Below are positions 42,474 to 51,733 of a stretch of DNA of 64,000 bases, in pieces; the stretch's first letter is position 1, and each line of letters begins with the position of its first letter. The DNA comes from Spirochaetota bacterium. Its GTDB lineage: Bacteria; Spirochaetota; Spirochaetia; Treponematales; Treponemataceae. The stretch is taken from assembly GCA_016285185.1 (NCBI GenBank), contig JAEEQG010000173.1, forward strand, positions 19,912 through 83,911, in the 5' to 3' direction. The position numbers and the translations under genes were made by a program. Below the pieces are notes generated by a model that made no database searches, had not been told where the DNA came from, and was given only the letters and a program-made list of their open reading frames with translations.

Positions 42474-44036
42474 ATGAAAAATATCGTTATCCTGTTCGCA
42501 GGAAATACAAAAAACTATGCTGTAAGTCCATTGTTCAACGGTCAGTCTGCATGTGAGGCGGTTTTGAAATGGGCTTGCACAGTACCAAATACAGACAGTA
42601 TTGTTCTTTTGACTTCGGATTCAACCCCGGAACAAATCAGCAAATATATTTTACCAGTTGAAAAGCTGTCATTCAAGCACATAAATAAACAAATTTGGAC
42701 AACTTCCATTTTATTGCAAACACTTGCAGAAGTTTCAAAGGGTTATGATGCAGTTGTTTATGCTTTTGCGGATGCTCCTTTTTATGATTCAGACATTACA
42801 GAAAAGCTGCTGAACAACCATGTTGAATATCATGCCGAATACAGTTTTGCAGACGGATATCCTGAAGGAATGGTACCTGAGGTGATTTATCCCGGTACTC
42901 TTAAAATGATGTGTGAACTGGCAAAGGATAACGAAGAAACAGTTCAGCGGGATACGCTGTTTTCGGTTCTCAAGACTGATATAAATGCATATGAGATAGA
43001 AACTCTTATTTCACCGGTGGATTTGCGTTACCTGCGGCTCGCTCTTTATTGTGACACAAAGCGGAATACCCTGCAATGCGAAAGAATTTCTAAATTTATG
43101 ACGGCGACCAAAACAAAGGATATTTGTTCCTTTGTCGCAAAGCAGAGTGATATTTTGCGTACTTTCCCGGCTTATTATTCCATACAGGTTGTTTCAAGCT
43201 GCGCCGGCTGCTGCTCATATTGCCCTTATCCTCAGGAATACAAAAAAAAGACAGGTAAGTGTGTTTACGAAAGTCGCGAATATATGGATACCGGAAAATT
43301 TAAACAGCTTGTCAAAAAAATCAGCGATTTTTCGGAAGACGCTGTAATATGCTTGAGCCTTTGGGGTGAAGCAGAAAATCATCCTGATTTTGCGGACTTG
43401 GTAAAAACAGTTCTTGATTATGAAGGCTTGTCTGTTCTTATTGAAACGACCGGACAGAATCTTTCACAGCCGCTTGTAAACCGCATTGCGGAACTTGCCG
43501 CTTCCTGCAAAAAAAGAACAAACGGACAGAAGCCCGTAAACTGGATAGTTTCTCTTGATGCGGTTGATGAAGCTATGTACGGCAAGCTCCACAGCGGAAA
43601 ATTGTCTGTTGCTGTTTCCGCTCTGGAAACGCTTGTACCGTTGTTCCCAGGTGCGGTTTATCCGCAGTTTGTCCGCTTGCAGGACAATGAGGTTCAGCTT
43701 GAAAGCTTCTATAGGTTTTGGAAAGAAAAAACCGGCTCTGTCATTATTCAAAAATATGATGATTTTTGCGGAAAACTTCCGCAAAGAAAAGTTGCAGATT
43801 TAACGCCTGTCTGTCGTAATCCGTGTTGGCATTTAAGGCGCGATTTGTCTGTTCTTATTGATGGTTCAGTGCCTTTCTGTCGTGAAGCGGTTCTGGACGG
43901 AATAATCGGAAATGCGTTTGATGATCCGCTTGAATCAATATGGGAAAAGAACGAAGCACTGTTTGCAGAACATGTAAACAATGTATACAGAGGAATATGC
44001 GAAAACTGTGATGAATACTATACCTTCAATTTTTAA
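42474..44036 (+). CDS. Spiro-SPASM radical SAM protein
   Basis: A 520-residue protein. The first about 220 residues resemble a nucleotidyltransferase-like domain (FAGNTKNYAVSPLFNGQSA, AFADAPFYDSDI). The radical SAM cluster is C243-x3-C247-x2-C250 (CAGCCSYC). The C-terminal SPASM-like part has cysteines in CRNPCWHL, PFCRE and GICENCDEY for an auxiliary cluster. It fits the spirochaete-restricted spiro-SPASM family, whose reaction is unknown. It heads a run of sugar-type genes that continues into flaA. No Shine-Dalgarno sequence is present; a TATAAA lies 5 nt before the ATG. Confidence 0.8.
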   Translation: MKNIVILFAGNTKNYAVSPLFNGQSACEAVLKWACTVPNTDSIVLLTSDSTPEQISKYILPVEKLSFKHINKQIWTTSILLQTLAEVSKGYDAVVYAFADAPFYDSDITEKLLNNHVEYHAEYSFADGYPEGMVPEVIYPGTLKMMCELAKDNEETVQRDTLFSVLKTDINAYEIETLISPVDLRYLRLALYCDTKRNTLQCERISKFMTATKTKDICSFVAKQSDILRTFPAYYSIQVVSSCAGCCSYCPYPQEYKKKTGKCVYESREYMDTGKFKQLVKKISDFSEDAVICLSLWGEAENHPDFADLVKTVLDYEGLSVLIETTGQNLSQPLVNRIAELAASCKKRTNGQKPVNWIVSLDAVDEAMYGKLHSGKLSVAVSALETLVPLFPGAVYPQFVRLQDNEVQLESFYRFWKEKTGSVIIQKYDDFCGKLPQRKVADLTPVCRNPCWHLRRDLSVLIDGSVPFCREAVLDGIIGNAFDDPLESIWEKNEALFAEHVNNVYRGICENCDEYYTFNF

Positions 44037-44979
44037 CGAAAAACAATTCAAACGTACTGTTCTTGGTGGAAATGAGCTTACAGCCGCTCCGGAAGACTGT
44101 CTTCCATTTGCTGTCATTCTATTGAATCGTGGAGCAAGGCACTATCGTACTCAGGTTATACAGCAGCTTTTAAAATACAGATTCCGTTCCATTCTGTCGG
44201 TAGAGCTTTCAGGCGAAAACTACGAACTTGCAACCCTTTCAAAAACATATCCGTCTGTAAAATTCCTCATTCCTCTGGAAGAGGTGACTGTCGGCGATAT
44301 GATCAATATGGGAATGGAAGAGCTTGATACAAAGTATGTACTTGTTATATGGAACGATGCCATGTTTTCGTATCCTTCCATACCAACAAAATTGATAGAA
44401 AAAATCCTGGCAGATGACAGGCTCTGTACTGTTCCTCTCTTAACAACACATTCCGGACAGTCTATTCCTGTAGGCTTTATACCGGTGAATGAGCAGAACA
44501 AGTTTAAGGTTTTGTCTTCGATGTGTTATCAGGATGATATTCCGACACTTTATCCATTTGACTATATAGGAATTTACAACCGTGAAAAGTTTATACAGCT
44601 CGGTGGTTTTGACTATACAATAAAAACTTCTTACTGGCAGAATTTGGATTTCTTTTTCCGTTCATGGCTCTGGGGTGAACAAACAGCTGTAGCTACGTTA
44701 TTTAAAATTTCATATCAGAGTGAAACTCCCTGTGAGGATATAACTACAGATGAATATTATCTGAGGTTTTTCCTTAAGAATCTCGTTCCTCAGTATAAAA
44801 TGGATCATGCGGAAGTTCCTTTTAAAAAGGTATTTTCGTTTATAAACAAATATCCAAAAGGATTATTGGAAGCTGTTCATAATTTTAAGGATGCCGGCAG
44901 TTGGGTTGAAAAAAATAAATACCGTTTTAAGACGGATGCAAAGCTCCTTATGGAATCCTGGGACAGCGAAGAAAAATGA
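44011..44979 (+). CDS. Putative glycosyltransferase-like protein
   Basis: A 322-residue protein I cannot place firmly. The middle has a GT-A-like pattern: a beta-alpha start (LPFAVILLNRGARHYRTQVI), TKYVLVIWNDAMFS where a DxD-like region would lie, and FDYIGIYNREKFIQLGGFD..., a typical acceptor-side segment of family 2 enzymes (GGFD). It overlaps the spiro-SPASM stop by 26 nt (start 44011; an alternative ATG at 43981 overlaps more). The stop overlaps the next gene by four bases. The run of overlapping genes indicates one biosynthetic operon. Confidence 0.55.
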   Translation: MNTIPSIFNEKQFKRTVLGGNELTAAPEDCLPFAVILLNRGARHYRTQVIQQLLKYRFRSILSVELSGENYELATLSKTYPSVKFLIPLEEVTVGDMINMGMEELDTKYVLVIWNDAMFSYPSIPTKLIEKILADDRLCTVPLLTTHSGQSIPVGFIPVNEQNKFKVLSSMCYQDDIPTLYPFDYIGIYNREKFIQLGGFDYTIKTSYWQNLDFFFRSWLWGEQTAVATLFKISYQSETPCEDITTDEYYLRFFLKNLVPQYKMDHAEVPFKKVFSFINKYPKGLLEAVHNFKDAGSWVEKNKYRFKTDAKLLMESWDSEEK

Positions 44980-47390
44980 CGATAGTTGTTGTTCAAAGCA
45001 GATTAGGATCTACACGTCTGCACCGAAAAGCTCTTTTGCCTCTAAAAGAAAAGCCCGTCCTGTATCATGTACTTAATGCTATGAAGCAAGTTCCGGCGGA
45101 CGGGTATTACCTTGCAACGGATTATTCTTCCGAATTGGAACTGAAACCGATAGCGCAGGAATGCGGTTTTGAATGTTTTGCTGGTCCGGAAGATGATGTT
45201 CTTAAACGTTTTTGCATGCTGATAGAGAAAACCGGTGCGGACATTGTGCTCCGTGCTACCGGTGATAATCCGTTTTTGTTTGTGGAAGCCGCCGTTAAAA
45301 CCGTTGAAGTATTTTCTGAAAAGAACTGTGATTATTTTACGTTTACAGGGTTGCCCCATGGAAGCGGTGTTGAAATTTTCAACGCAAAAAGTCTTTTAAA
45401 AGCGGAAGGAAACACAAATCTGCCTTATGACAGAGAACACGTAGGACCGGCGCTGTATAATCACAAAGACAAGTTCGTTTCGGTTTTTGAAAAAGCACCC
45501 GAAGAATGGTATTATCCGGATTTGCGCACAACGATTGACACTGCAGCCGATTACAGAAGGTCTCAATATATGGCAGAAAAAATTACACTTCCGGCGGCAT
45601 GTACTGATATCGTGAAGTTTGCCCAAAAATGTACCAAACCTGTGCTTTTTGTGCCATCTGTATCAAAGGGTAACGGAACGGGACACCTTCGCCGCTGTAT
45701 TGAACTTGCGGAACAGGTTTTCGGCGATATACTTATTCCGAATAACGCTGATTTGCCCGAAATTGTGGAACTTTTAAAAAATATTCCTGATTACCGGATT
45801 GTTACTGAACTGCCGCAAAAAAACGAATATGCTCTGATAGTTGCCGACACTTTTATGATGGACAAAAATCTGGCTTCGGGGCTTTTTGGAAAAGCTCCCA
45901 TCGTTGCCATTGACGAAGGTTCGATTTATTCTGAATATGCAGACTTTCTGCTTGATATAATACCCTCGTGTGAATACACACGAAAACCCAATTACAAAAA
46001 CAGCGGTTTTATTCCTCTGCCGGAAAACCACAGAAAAAGGCCTTCTTCAATAAAAAATGTTCTGGTAGCATTTGGTGGCGAAGATCCTGCGGGTTTTACC
46101 GTTCCGTTCGCAATTTTATGCGCTGCCCTCAAGCTTAACGTCACAGCGATAGTAACGAACCCGGAAGCTCAAAAAGCAAATCCATTTATTACCTTTATAA
46201 AACCTGTTCAAAATCTAAAGGAAACACTCTGTAATTATGATTTGGTAATAACCCATTATGGTTTTACTGCTTTTGAGGCAGTTGCCGCCGGCTGTGCCGT
46301 TCTTCTTGCTGAGACAACTGAATTACATATGAGGCTTGCAAAGTATTTTGGTTTTGCAAGTCTTTCTCTTGACGAAATGACAGAATCTGATTTGGGTAAA
46401 AAACTGGAATCTGTGGAAAACCTGTTCCCTTCGTCAAAAGAAATGAAGGACATATACAAACGGACAAATATAGAAAAATTATCGGATTATATTACAAGGC
46501 TTGTTTCGTTGCAAAGAACGGAATGTCCTGTTTGCGGAGAAAAGACTCAGTCCGATTTTGTGGTGGCAAGATTCAGTACCAGAACGATAAGACGCTGTGC
46601 CTCATGTGGAATGTTGTATCTTTCCGCAAGCTGCGAGCAAAAAAAGGAATACTGCCAATCATACTTTTTTGACGAATACAAAAAACAGTATGGGAAAACA
46701 TATCTTGAAGATTTTGATTCCATAAAAGCACAGGGTATTCGTCGCAGTACTATTATTGATGAATTATTCTGGAAAAATGGTAAAGCTCAAAAACTTGATG
46801 GATTACCAGCTGTTCTTGATATTGGTTGTGCGTACGGCCCGTTTATGGCAGCAGCACACGAATCCGGCTGGGAAGTATTTGGAACGGATATTTCGGAAGA
46901 TGCTGTAAATTACGTTATGAATACACTTAAATTTCCTTCGTGCTGTGCACCTTTCCCAAATATAGATACCGTTAAGGAATTTGGGCGTGAAAAATTCGAG
47001 GCTGTTTCAATGTGGTATGTGATAGAGCATTTCAGTGATCTGCAGCCTGTTTTGCAAAAGGTTAACAGTTGTCTCAAGCAGGGTGGAATCTTTGCGTTTT
47101 CTACACCATCTGCCTCCGGGGTATCTGCCAGGTATAACACGGAAAGTTTTTTTGAAAACAGTCCCTCTGACCATTATACACTTTGGGAACCGGAAGAAGC
47201 TGATACAATACTACAGAAATTCGGCTTTAAAGTTCTGAAAATTGTTTCAACAGGACAGCATCCGGAACGCTTCCCGTATTACAAAAATCATCCTTTTAAA
47301 AGAAAAGGATTGCATTATCATTTTTATTCACTATTCAGCAAGTTGTGCGGTTTGGGTGATACTTTTGAAGTGTATTGCAAAAAACTGTAA
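44976..47390 (+). CDS. Three-domain SpsF - SpsG/PseG-like - methyltransferase fusion
   Basis: An 804-residue fusion. Residues 1-215 are an SpsF/CMP-sugar cytidylyltransferase-like domain (VVVQSRLGSTRLHRKALLPL, RATGDNPF). Residues about 222-505 match SpsG/PseG-type UDP-sugar hydrolase/glycosyltransferases (GNGTGHLRRCIELAE, AFGGEDPAG, ITHYGFTAFEAVAAG). From about 510 a zinc-finger-like CPVCG...CASCG leads into a class I SAM methyltransferase (VLDIGCAYGPF, YVIEHFSD). SpsF and SpsG are separate in most bacteria and act in activation of nonulosonic or related acidic sugars. Position before flaA and near flaB suggests surface or flagellin glycan synthesis. Confidence 0.78.
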   Translation: MTIVVVQSRLGSTRLHRKALLPLKEKPVLYHVLNAMKQVPADGYYLATDYSSELELKPIAQECGFECFAGPEDDVLKRFCMLIEKTGADIVLRATGDNPFLFVEAAVKTVEVFSEKNCDYFTFTGLPHGSGVEIFNAKSLLKAEGNTNLPYDREHVGPALYNHKDKFVSVFEKAPEEWYYPDLRTTIDTAADYRRSQYMAEKITLPAACTDIVKFAQKCTKPVLFVPSVSKGNGTGHLRRCIELAEQVFGDILIPNNADLPEIVELLKNIPDYRIVTELPQKNEYALIVADTFMMDKNLASGLFGKAPIVAIDEGSIYSEYADFLLDIIPSCEYTRKPNYKNSGFIPLPENHRKRPSSIKNVLVAFGGEDPAGFTVPFAILCAALKLNVTAIVTNPEAQKANPFITFIKPVQNLKETLCNYDLVITHYGFTAFEAVAAGCAVLLAETTELHMRLAKYFGFASLSLDEMTESDLGKKLESVENLFPSSKEMKDIYKRTNIEKLSDYITRLVSLQRTECPVCGEKTQSDFVVARFSTRTIRRCASCGMLYLSASCEQKKEYCQSYFFDEYKKQYGKTYLEDFDSIKAQGIRRSTIIDELFWKNGKAQKLDGLPAVLDIGCAYGPFMAAAHESGWEVFGTDISEDAVNYVMNTLKFPSCCAPFPNIDTVKEFGREKFEAVSMWYVIEHFSDLQPVLQKVNSCLKQGGIFAFSTPSASGVSARYNTESFFENSPSDHYTLWEPEEADTILQKFGFKVLKIVSTGQHPERFPYYKNHPFKRKGLHYHFYSLFSKLCGLGDTFEVYCKKL

Positions 47391-47405
47391 AGGACAAAAG
47401 AATTT

Positions 47406-48989
47406 ATGAGTAAGCATATATTGATTTTAGGAGCAGGTCTTATGCAAAAACCTGCTGTTGAAAGTGCAAAAAAACTTGGTTGGCATGTGACAGTAGCAGA
47501 CGGTAATCCAGCTGCGCTATGTAGATCTTTTGCCGATCGGTTTGAAAAAATAGATTTAAAAGATTTACAGGCTCTTGCTGCTTTGTGCAGTGAAATGAAA
47601 CAAAATGACGGACTTGATGCTGTTTTTACGGCAGGAACAGATTTTTCGGCTGCAGTAGCATATCTTGCGGAACAGAATGGTTTGCCGGGACACACTTATG
47701 AAGCAGCCTGCAATGCAACGGACAAAATACGCATGCGTAAATGTTTTGAAGCTGCTTCCGTAGGTTCTCCAAAGTTTATGGAAGTCGATGTCAAAAATGG
47801 TGACATACAGAATCTTACAGTACCTTTTGATTTTCCGGTTGTTATAAAACCTGTAGACAATATGGGTGCAAGGGGATGTAGAATCTGCCGCACCGAATCA
47901 GAACTGAACCAAGCCGTAAAAACTGCTGTTTCGTTCTCAAGAACGGGAAGGGCTGTTGTAGAAGAATATATGGATGGACCTGAGTTTTCGCTTGATTCGC
48001 TGCTTTATGAGGGCAAGCTTGTAATTACAGGCTTTGCAGACAGACACATTTTTTATCCACCTTATTTTATTGAAATGGGACACACAATGTCCACTAATAT
48101 TTCTTTTGAAGATATGAAAGAAGTAGCCTCTGTATTTGAAAAAGGCATACATGCACTAGGTCTTACATGTGGTGCATGCAAAGGTGACATGAAACTTACA
48201 TCACACGGTGGTGCTGTCGGTGAAATTGCCGCACGGCTTTCCGGCGGTTATATGTCTGGTTGGACTTTCCCTTATGCTTCCGGTATAAACCTAACAGAAC
48301 AGGCTCTGTTCATTGCGATGGGAATAAAGCCGCCGCTTTTTGAAAAAAGCTCACTTTCAAAAATGAAAAAACTTTCGGAAAACGTGTGGTATTATGAACC
48401 CAAAAAATACAGTGCAGAACGTGCGTGGATTTCTATACCCGGAGTAGTGGAAGAAATTTATGGATATGAAAAAGCTGGAAAAACCCGGGGACTCAAAGAC
48501 CTGCTTCCTCGTGCGGAAAAAGGTTCAAACGTTGTATTTCCAGTAAACAATGTTGAAAAATGCGGAAACTGTATAACTCTTGCGCGGACACGTAAAAAAG
48601 CCGTAATCTCATGCGAAAGTGCCGTGAAAAACATCGTTATGCGATTAAAGAGTGATGAACAGACTACCGAAGATTTTTTGAACCTAAAAACCGATTTCCC
48701 GCCGTCAGCTTTTGTAATAAGCGATGAAGATTATGCAAAGATTGAGTCGTTTTCTGATTCCACGATATATGATACAGGTAAATCATGGAAAAAGCAGATT
48801 CCATCATTTCTCTTGAAATACACAAATTCGTTGACAGACTGGAATCATAAAACCATGAAAGATGCACTTAATCAGTTTGAAACATATTTTTTGGAAACAG
48901 TTGAATTGCCGTACAAAAAATTTTGGAAATATCTTTTGCGCGGGAGTGTGCAGGGTTTGATGTATCTTGCCGATAAGATAAAGGGATAG
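47406..48989 (+). CDS. ATP-grasp family ligase
   Basis: A 527-residue ATP-grasp protein related to the carbamoyl phosphate synthase/PurK group. The N-terminal Rossmann-like pre-ATP domain is HILILGAGLMQKPAVESAK. The ATP-grasp core includes FPVVIKPVDNMGARGC, VVEEYMDGPEFSLDS and the metal-binding AVGEIAARLSGGYMSGW (E and R near 280). A C-terminal domain of about 200 residues is unassigned. It may ligate an amino acid or acyl group to a sugar or peptide. It follows the three-domain fusion by 15 bp and precedes the amidase, so it probably belongs to the glycan operon. Confidence 0.75.
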   Translation: MSKHILILGAGLMQKPAVESAKKLGWHVTVADGNPAALCRSFADRFEKIDLKDLQALAALCSEMKQNDGLDAVFTAGTDFSAAVAYLAEQNGLPGHTYEAACNATDKIRMRKCFEAASVGSPKFMEVDVKNGDIQNLTVPFDFPVVIKPVDNMGARGCRICRTESELNQAVKTAVSFSRTGRAVVEEYMDGPEFSLDSLLYEGKLVITGFADRHIFYPPYFIEMGHTMSTNISFEDMKEVASVFEKGIHALGLTCGACKGDMKLTSHGGAVGEIAARLSGGYMSGWTFPYASGINLTEQALFIAMGIKPPLFEKSSLSKMKKLSENVWYYEPKKYSAERAWISIPGVVEEIYGYEKAGKTRGLKDLLPRAEKGSNVVFPVNNVEKCGNCITLARTRKKAVISCESAVKNIVMRLKSDEQTTEDFLNLKTDFPPSAFVISDEDYAKIESFSDSTIYDTGKSWKKQIPSFLLKYTNSLTDWNHKTMKDALNQFETYFLETVELPYKKFWKYLLRGSVQGLMYLADKIKG

Positions 48990-48995
48990 TTGTAT

Positions 48996-50021
48996 ATGAA
49001 GCAAAAAAAAATTGTTCTTGTGTTGTACTGCTTTTTTTTCTATCTCTTATGCTGTTTTGCTCAGAATATAAATATTGTTGATTTGACGCAGCAGCTAAAT
49101 GCGGATCTGTACTGGGATACTCTTTCTGGTACAGGAATTCTGGAAAAAAAAGGGCATGTCGTACAGTTTCAGACAAACGAAACGCTTGTTGTTGCAGACT
49201 ATGTCCTGATGAAAATTACAGATGCACCTGTAAGGATAGATGGAAACGTTTTTGTTACCGAAAACTTTGCGGAATGTGTTCGTAGTTTTCTTGATTCCGG
49301 TAACGGCGAAAGCCTTTTTACCATAGGAGCAGTCCTTATTGACCCCGGTCACGGGGGCAAAGACAGCGGTGCTGTAGGAAAGCATAATGTTGATGGTAAA
49401 AAGTTTGAAATATATGAAAAGGATGTGGTGCTTAAGGTTTCTGAAGAATTATACAAGAAACTGAAAAAGACCTATCCTGACAAAAAGATACTGATGACAA
49501 GAAGTGATGATACCTTTTTGTCATTGGAAGAAAGGGTTGAGATGGCAAACGCCGTACCACTGGATTCGCATGAGGCAATACTTTATGTATCCATTCATGC
49601 AAATTCTGCTTTTGATAAAAAAGCAAGTGGTTTTGAAGTTTGGTATCTTAGTCCGGGGTATCGCAGAACAATTATCGCGGAAGATGCCGCCGAAAAAGAA
49701 ATTCTGCCGATACTTAATACGATGTTGGAAGAGGAATTTACTACAGAGAGCACTCTGATAGCTAAATTCATCTTGGAAAATCTTGATGCAGCAGTAGGTG
49801 ACCTTAGTCCCAACCGAGGCATTAAGGAAGAAGAATGGTTTGTTGTCCGCAATGCAAACATGCCGAGTGTTCTGGTAGAAGTCGGTTTTGTAAGCAATGA
49901 AAAGGAAGCACTGTTATTGGCAGACGAAAGCTACTTGCGCAAAGTAACAGCCGGGATATATAATGGGCTGGCAGCATTCATAATGCACTTTGAACGTTCA
50001 AGAGGTTTTACGGGCGAATAA
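48996..50021 (+). CDS. N-acetylmuramoyl-L-alanine amidase (amidase_3)
   Basis: A zinc peptidoglycan amidase, about 341 residues, exported. A signal peptide spans about residues 1-24 (hydrophobic run ending CCFAQ). The catalytic domain (from about 115) has DPGHGGKDSGA (zinc histidine), a zinc glutamate in IYEKDVVL, SIHAN (zinc histidine) and VEVGFVSN (catalytic glutamate). The start ATG 48996 is preferred over the in-frame TTG at 48990; AAGGGA lies upstream. Amidase, GerMN protein and flaA occur in this order in T. pallidum (TP0247-TP0249, from memory), supporting Treponema origin. Confidence 0.9.
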   Translation: MKQKKIVLVLYCFFFYLLCCFAQNINIVDLTQQLNADLYWDTLSGTGILEKKGHVVQFQTNETLVVADYVLMKITDAPVRIDGNVFVTENFAECVRSFLDSGNGESLFTIGAVLIDPGHGGKDSGAVGKHNVDGKKFEIYEKDVVLKVSEELYKKLKKTYPDKKILMTRSDDTFLSLEERVEMANAVPLDSHEAILYVSIHANSAFDKKASGFEVWYLSPGYRRTIIAEDAAEKEILPILNTMLEEEFTTESTLIAKFILENLDAAVGDLSPNRGIKEEEWFVVRNANMPSVLVEVGFVSNEKEALLLADESYLRKVTAGIYNGLAAFIMHFERSRGFTGE

Positions 50022-50497
50022 TGAAGAGTTTTTCACTGAATAATTGCGGAAAAGTATTACTTATACTGTTAGGTGTGGTAACAGTTGTATCGGTTGTTTT
50101 TGTCTTGATTACAGGAAGCGGAGCAAGAAGAATCTTTCTTTTTGAACAGCAGAATAATGATAATCTGACTGCGGAGATTCGCTACTTAAAAAAGACAGCA
50201 ACCAAAGACGACATAAAAAACTATGTGGATGAATTGCTGCTGGGGCCGATAACTCCACAATGTCGTCCTGTGTATCCTTTGGGCACTCATGTTGAGTCAT
50301 TGTTTTTGAGAGACCGAACACTATATGTGAATCTGTCTGAGGAAGCAATACCGCTCAAGGAGGGAAAAGCCTCAGAACCATTGGTCGCAACTGAAATTTT
50401 TAAAAAAAATATTTTTACAAATTTCAGAAATGTTGATATAATTAAATTATATATCGTGGGAAATGAAGTGTACGTCGTTAAAGCGTCGGACTCTTAA
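50021..50497 (+). CDS. GerMN-domain membrane-anchored protein
   Basis: A 158-residue protein with an N-terminal transmembrane anchor (about residues 12-33) and one GerMN domain (about 45-155) recognisable by the segment AEIRYLKKTATKDDIKNYVDELLLGP and the later TLYVNLSEEA and IVGNEVYV. GerMN domains are extracytoplasmic and are found with spore germination proteins and lipoproteins near amidases. The ATG shares a base with the amidase stop (TAATG), giving coupled translation. It precedes flaA by 71 bp in the conserved treponemal order. Confidence 0.82.
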   Translation: MKSFSLNNCGKVLLILLGVVTVVSVVFVLITGSGARRIFLFEQQNNDNLTAEIRYLKKTATKDDIKNYVDELLLGPITPQCRPVYPLGTHVESLFLRDRTLYVNLSEEAIPLKEGKASEPLVATEIFKKNIFTNFRNVDIIKLYIVGNEVYVVKASDS

Positions 50498-50568
50498 ACA
50501 AAGAACGTGGCAAGTAACGTATACTTAAAGTACAAGGCTATAACACGTGTATAAAAAAGGAGCTTTGA

Positions 50569-51600
50569 ATGAAGAGAACTGTCATTCTTGTTGCAATTGC
50601 TTTCCTGCTCGCAGGAGCACTTGCGTTTGGCGAGGAAGCTACAATTATTGATTTTACTAAATTGTCAGCTGATATAATTCCTGGTGCAGATGGAAAAATG
50701 ACACAGAACCGTCATACTGTAATGGATTATTCAGTTAGTGCTGGAGCTACTTTCACAAGTGAACAGAAAGCACTCATGAAAACTTCTCTTGGTTTTGAGA
50801 ATTGGGAAGTTGTTCTCAACTCATCAGCAAGAAACGAAACAAGTACAGCACTTTCTCAAGTTCGTGCAGCACCTGTAAGAAGTGAGGCAAAAGTACCGTT
50901 TGCTGGTAAAGAAGTATTGGGTGTACGTGTATTATTCCCTTCATCTTCAGTAAATGCAAATGCCCTCATTAAGCCTCCTTTCGAAATTCCTGCTTTTGAA
51001 CCGGCAGCTGATGTTTCTGACAATGGCGAAATTAAAGCTACTGGAGCTGATGCTGCAAAAACAACAACTCGTTTTGAAGACGGTTATGGTGTTGTTAAAA
51101 ACGTTGGAACAATCAAATCTCTTTCTGTTACAACACAGGGACAGGGATTCCCGCACGGTTTGTATGTTTATCTTAAAGATGCGGACGGTGTTGAAAGACG
51201 CTATTTTATGGGTTATTTGAACTTTGACGGTTGGAAAGAACTTACATGGAACAACCCTGCATACATTCAGGAAGTAAGAGCAAGAGAACTGCGCATCATG
51301 CCGGTTTATCCTGTTGCTACACCTTATGTTAAATTTGCTGGTTTCCTTGTAACTCGCGATGCTGCAGATATCGGTGATGACTATATCGGTTATTTCAAAG
51401 ACGTAAAAGTTATCTACGACAAAGCTGTTCTTACAACAGAACGTGACATCGCAGATGAAGACCTGTGGGGAATTATCTCTGACCGCGAACGTAAAAAGCA
51501 GACAAGAGAAATGACTAACTTTGGTATCAACCAGGTTAACAGATTCCTCGAACTTGAAAAACAGGCAACTGAAAATTCTTTCAAATCAAGTTTGGAATAA
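50569..51600 (+). CDS. flaA: Flagellar filament sheath protein FlaA
   Basis: The sheath protein of the periplasmic flagellar filament, found only in spirochaetes. The 343-residue precursor starts with a signal peptide (MKRTVILVAIAFLLAGALAF, cleavage near residue 20) and shows the conserved core with IKSLSVTTQGQGFPHGLYVY, LNFDGWKELTWNNP and DDYIGYFKDVKVIYDKA. AAGGAG precedes the ATG. A strong terminator ends the transcript at 51661. It lies downstream of the amidase and GerMN genes. No FliA-type promoter could be fixed in the 71-bp upstream gap. Confidence 0.93.
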   Translation: MKRTVILVAIAFLLAGALAFGEEATIIDFTKLSADIIPGADGKMTQNRHTVMDYSVSAGATFTSEQKALMKTSLGFENWEVVLNSSARNETSTALSQVRAAPVRSEAKVPFAGKEVLGVRVLFPSSSVNANALIKPPFEIPAFEPAADVSDNGEIKATGADAAKTTTRFEDGYGVVKNVGTIKSLSVTTQGQGFPHGLYVYLKDADGVERRYFMGYLNFDGWKELTWNNPAYIQEVRARELRIMPVYPVATPYVKFAGFLVTRDAADIGDDYIGYFKDVKVIYDKAVLTTERDIADEDLWGIISDRERKKQTREMTNFGINQVNRFLELEKQATENSFKSSLE

Positions 51601-51629
51601 TCAGCTATTAAATGTTGATTTATTAGATT

Positions 51630-51661
51630 AAAAAAGGACTGGCAAATGCCGGTCCTTTTTT
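51630..51661 (+). terminator. Rho-independent terminator after flaA
   Basis: Hairpin GGACTGGC-aaat-GCCGGTCC with a T-run of six to seven; A-run on the other side. Confidence 0.85.
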
Positions 51662-51721
51662 TATACAGTTTTACATTTCAAAATAGACTTGTAATCTCTT
51701 CTATAAAGTAATCTAAAATGT

Positions 51722-51733
51722 TATACTCCTTTT
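51722..51733 (+). promoter_or_regulatory. Probable leaderless promoter of azlC
   Basis: TATACT then 6 nt to the ATG at 51734, with no ribosome site. The -35 is weak, so this call rests on the spacing alone. Confidence 0.4.
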
